Part shown: one piece after another, positions 61,955 through 64,000 of the stretch
How positions within the stretch are numbered: the first letter of the stretch is position 1
How the letters are laid out: every line of letters starts with the position of its first letter
Assembly: GCF_014805625.2 (NCBI RefSeq)
Contig: NW_023998415.1
Span: 26,027,296-26,091,295 of the forward strand
Origin: Glossina fuscipes
Taxonomy: Eukaryota; Arthropoda; Insecta; Diptera; Glossinidae
Length of the DNA: 64,000 bases
Reading direction: 5' to 3'
Translations under genes and position numbers: made by a program
The notes under the pieces: generated by a model
Database searches by the model: none
What the model was told of the DNA's origin: nothing
Seen by the model: only the letters and a program-made list of their open reading frames with translations

Positions 61955-62588
61955 ATACGTACAATGCAGGCATTCACGCATTGCTTTTAATGATGCATAT
62001 ACTTATAATTGAGAAAATGAAAATAAGTTTCAAACGCCGCGTTCTTATCGCTTCATTGCCATCTAAGAGAGTACTTTACTATGAATGCATAGTGTGTAAT
62101 TCATATATATGATATCTAAAATATCTACATATATGTATATCCAGCGATTCCCATAGCGCAATCAAAAACAAGAGAAGACGGTAAGGTAAGGAGAATTAAA
62201 ACAATTAACTGCGTCTTCTTGTTTAAACCTTGAGATTCGATTAAAAAACAAATAAAAAATAAAAAATATTTTGAGATGAATACTTTGGGAACTCATGTCG
62301 CATTAATTACGTCAAGTATTTTATGCTACTATTAGATTTACTTATTTGCCTTTTAAATGCCTTGCAATCATTATTACAAAAAAAAAAAACTTTTAAGTTA
62401 ACGTTATACATAGATTATGTTTGCGTATATGATTTCAAATACGGTTTACTTTGCTGTGTAAACACACAAACAGATACACACACATAAACACATGTATTAT
62501 GTATATCAGTTGACCTCGTATGCAAAATATTCTTAAACTCAATTATAGTTTTCAATTAAATGAAGGAGTGAAACTGAAATGATAAGAG

Positions 62589-62618
62589 TTCTTCTTCTTC
62601 TTCTTGTTCTTCTTCTTC
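62589..62618 (+). repeat. (CTT)n microsatellite
   Basis: About ten CTT units with one G interruption. Confidence 0.9.
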
Positions 62619-64000
62619 ATTTTAATCTACATAGTTCCAGCTTATCAGTTGGGACTTCCTATTGTTTTCTTATACAAACATCAAATCATATGTACACATA
62701 AAAATTAATATTACATATACACTAAAAGAAATTGTAAACGACTTGGTGTGAAACTTTTCATACCCTTCATACCTATAGCGTCGTCATAAGAACTCTTTCA
62801 TTTGATCTTGCTTCAAGCTGAACGGAGCAGGAGCAGATATAGAGTCAAAGATTTTTAATTAACAAAATGCAAATAGCTTATGCATAATCAAATCCCATAC
62901 CGGATATTGTTAAACTTGAAGCGTAAGATCAATTGTTTGTCCTTCGATCCATTTAAATCTAGATTACAGTTTTCTAACTTTGCCAGATCAAGAAATTTAA
63001 TTTCAACTTATTTATTACTAAAATATCGTACAAAGAGTTCTTTTAGCGTGCAAGAGTTCGTCACTTATTCCCAAAACAAAGCTAAACGTAACTAGTTCAC
63101 GTTCTATCCAATTATAAAAAAAAATTTTCTTTTAAATATCGTAAGTAATGGAATGTCCTGTATATAAATATATATGTATATAGAACTAAACATTGTTCTA
63201 TATAAACATTATTTACCCATTGACAATATGTACGATATGTTTATCATAAATTATTGAAGATTTTCGTCGTTTGCATACCAATAGTGGGTTTTCCATATCC
63301 ATATATCTCTTTCATATTCATGACCGGTAAACGGTCTACCGTTCTGTTTGTGCTGCTAACTATAGCGATGTGAGCTTATCTGCCTCCTATCCGAACACCT
63401 TTATCTACGATTTAGCATTGAAACGCTCACGATCGCAGACAGAAAAGTTAATGGTTGTGAATCGAGTCTTATGTATATCCGTTCCCCCGTCCCATACGAT
63501 CAAACATCAACCCACCTCCCATCGTTTGTTAAGACTCGCTTCGCTACCATAAGTGAAATGCAAAACAAAAACTTGATTCTTGGACTTTTTTTCTTTCCGC
63601 TTACGAAGCTTAATATAAAAAAATTAGGCTTTTTCACTTGTAATATATGTAAAGGGCATCGTAGTGTCGCGACATTAAGGTGTCGTAAAATCGTGATAGA
63701 AGTTCTTATAAAGGCGATAAGTATCTAACAATACAATTCAATCAAAAGGTAAACAAAACATATGAACGACTTATTATTCTGCAGAAAACTTATGCCAAAG
63801 GTCTTTCTGGTTTTCGAAGTAAAATTTGGAAGCCGATGGTCTTCGAAATAGCTTCGATTTGGGTTTATTTCCCCAATCCCGCAAGCATAAGTAGGTTATT
63901 GGGTTTGAAAATCGCCAGAAGTTAGGCGGCAAATGCTGTACAATGGGAGTTAAATTTTCGGAGAAAAAGACTGCCCAGAATTCGAGCGAATAACCTAAAG

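Larger units (their letters stand above)
54435..64000 (-). other. Probable LanA 5' intron (open-ended)
   Basis: The LanA exon at 54434 starts with an acceptor in mid-LN domain, so the upstream coding exon must lie at a higher coordinate. I looked for the minus-strand signature of the first half of LN (a WWQSPP-like stretch) and did not find it. The region contains family B repeats (56566-57755), a 63-bp minisatellite (58316-58600), a (AT)n/(ATAC)n tract near 61900, poly(A) at 61460-61485 and (CTT)n at 62589-62618. A 53-codon ORF starts at an ATG near 60441 (MDVLRASFQ...) but matches nothing I know. No other gene is supported. Confidence 0.6.

Overview
The window is AT-rich nuclear DNA of a higher fly (Diptera: Brachycera). 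It is rich in homopolymer and (TA)n microsatellites, its introns are mostly 52-78 bp, and it holds decayed mariner, Tc1-like and non-LTR elements. The one protein-coding gene I can recognise is the laminin alpha subunit LanA on the minus strand. Its closeness to the Drosophila LanA protein (from memory, not from a search) supports a schizophoran fly; I cannot name the genus.

LanA occupies 43133-54434. I can define nine coding exons by GT/AG sites and reading phase: 54434-53810, 53757-53548, 53492-53082, 53014-52742, 52663-51811, 51754-51491, 51427-44936, 44877-44660 and 44598-43133 (written 5' to 3' on the minus strand). Together they are 10,812 bp, exactly 3604 codons including the stop, with every junction phase-consistent. 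The model starts inside the N-terminal LN domain. The exon or exons for the signal peptide and the first ~110 residues are not seen anywhere up to base 64000, so 54435-64000 is read as (part of) a 5' intron of more than 9.5 kb. The protein runs LN (partial), ten to eleven laminin-EGF repeats, an alpha-specific middle region, more LE repeats with an embedded laminin IV (L4) domain, a long coiled coil, LG1-3, a Thr-rich linker and LG4-5. This is the alpha chain of the alpha-beta-gamma laminin trimer of basement membranes.

Bases 1-43132, downstream of LanA, contain no gene I can support. They are a repeat-rich intergenic desert containing: a 412-bp mariner-derived MITE with intact terminal inverted repeats (14032-14443); an internally deleted mariner with terminal repeats and TA duplication (26528-27584); another mariner fragment (25580-25768); a Tc1-like transposase pseudogene (about 18270-18960, minus); a non-LTR gag-like fragment (22399-22730, minus) and a non-LTR ORF2 C-terminal fragment (29960-30400, plus); many copies of a repeat family here called A (a 'TTATACCCACCACC ... 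GTCCGTCTGTCCG' type repeat); a second family, B; and two copies of a possible tRNA-derived SINE.

The LanA 5' intron (54435-64000) holds two family B copies facing each other as a roughly 1.2-kb inverted repeat (56566-57755) and a 63-bp-period minisatellite (58316-58600). No RNA gene, CRISPR array or clearly novel multi-gene system is visible; the unusual content is repeat biology.
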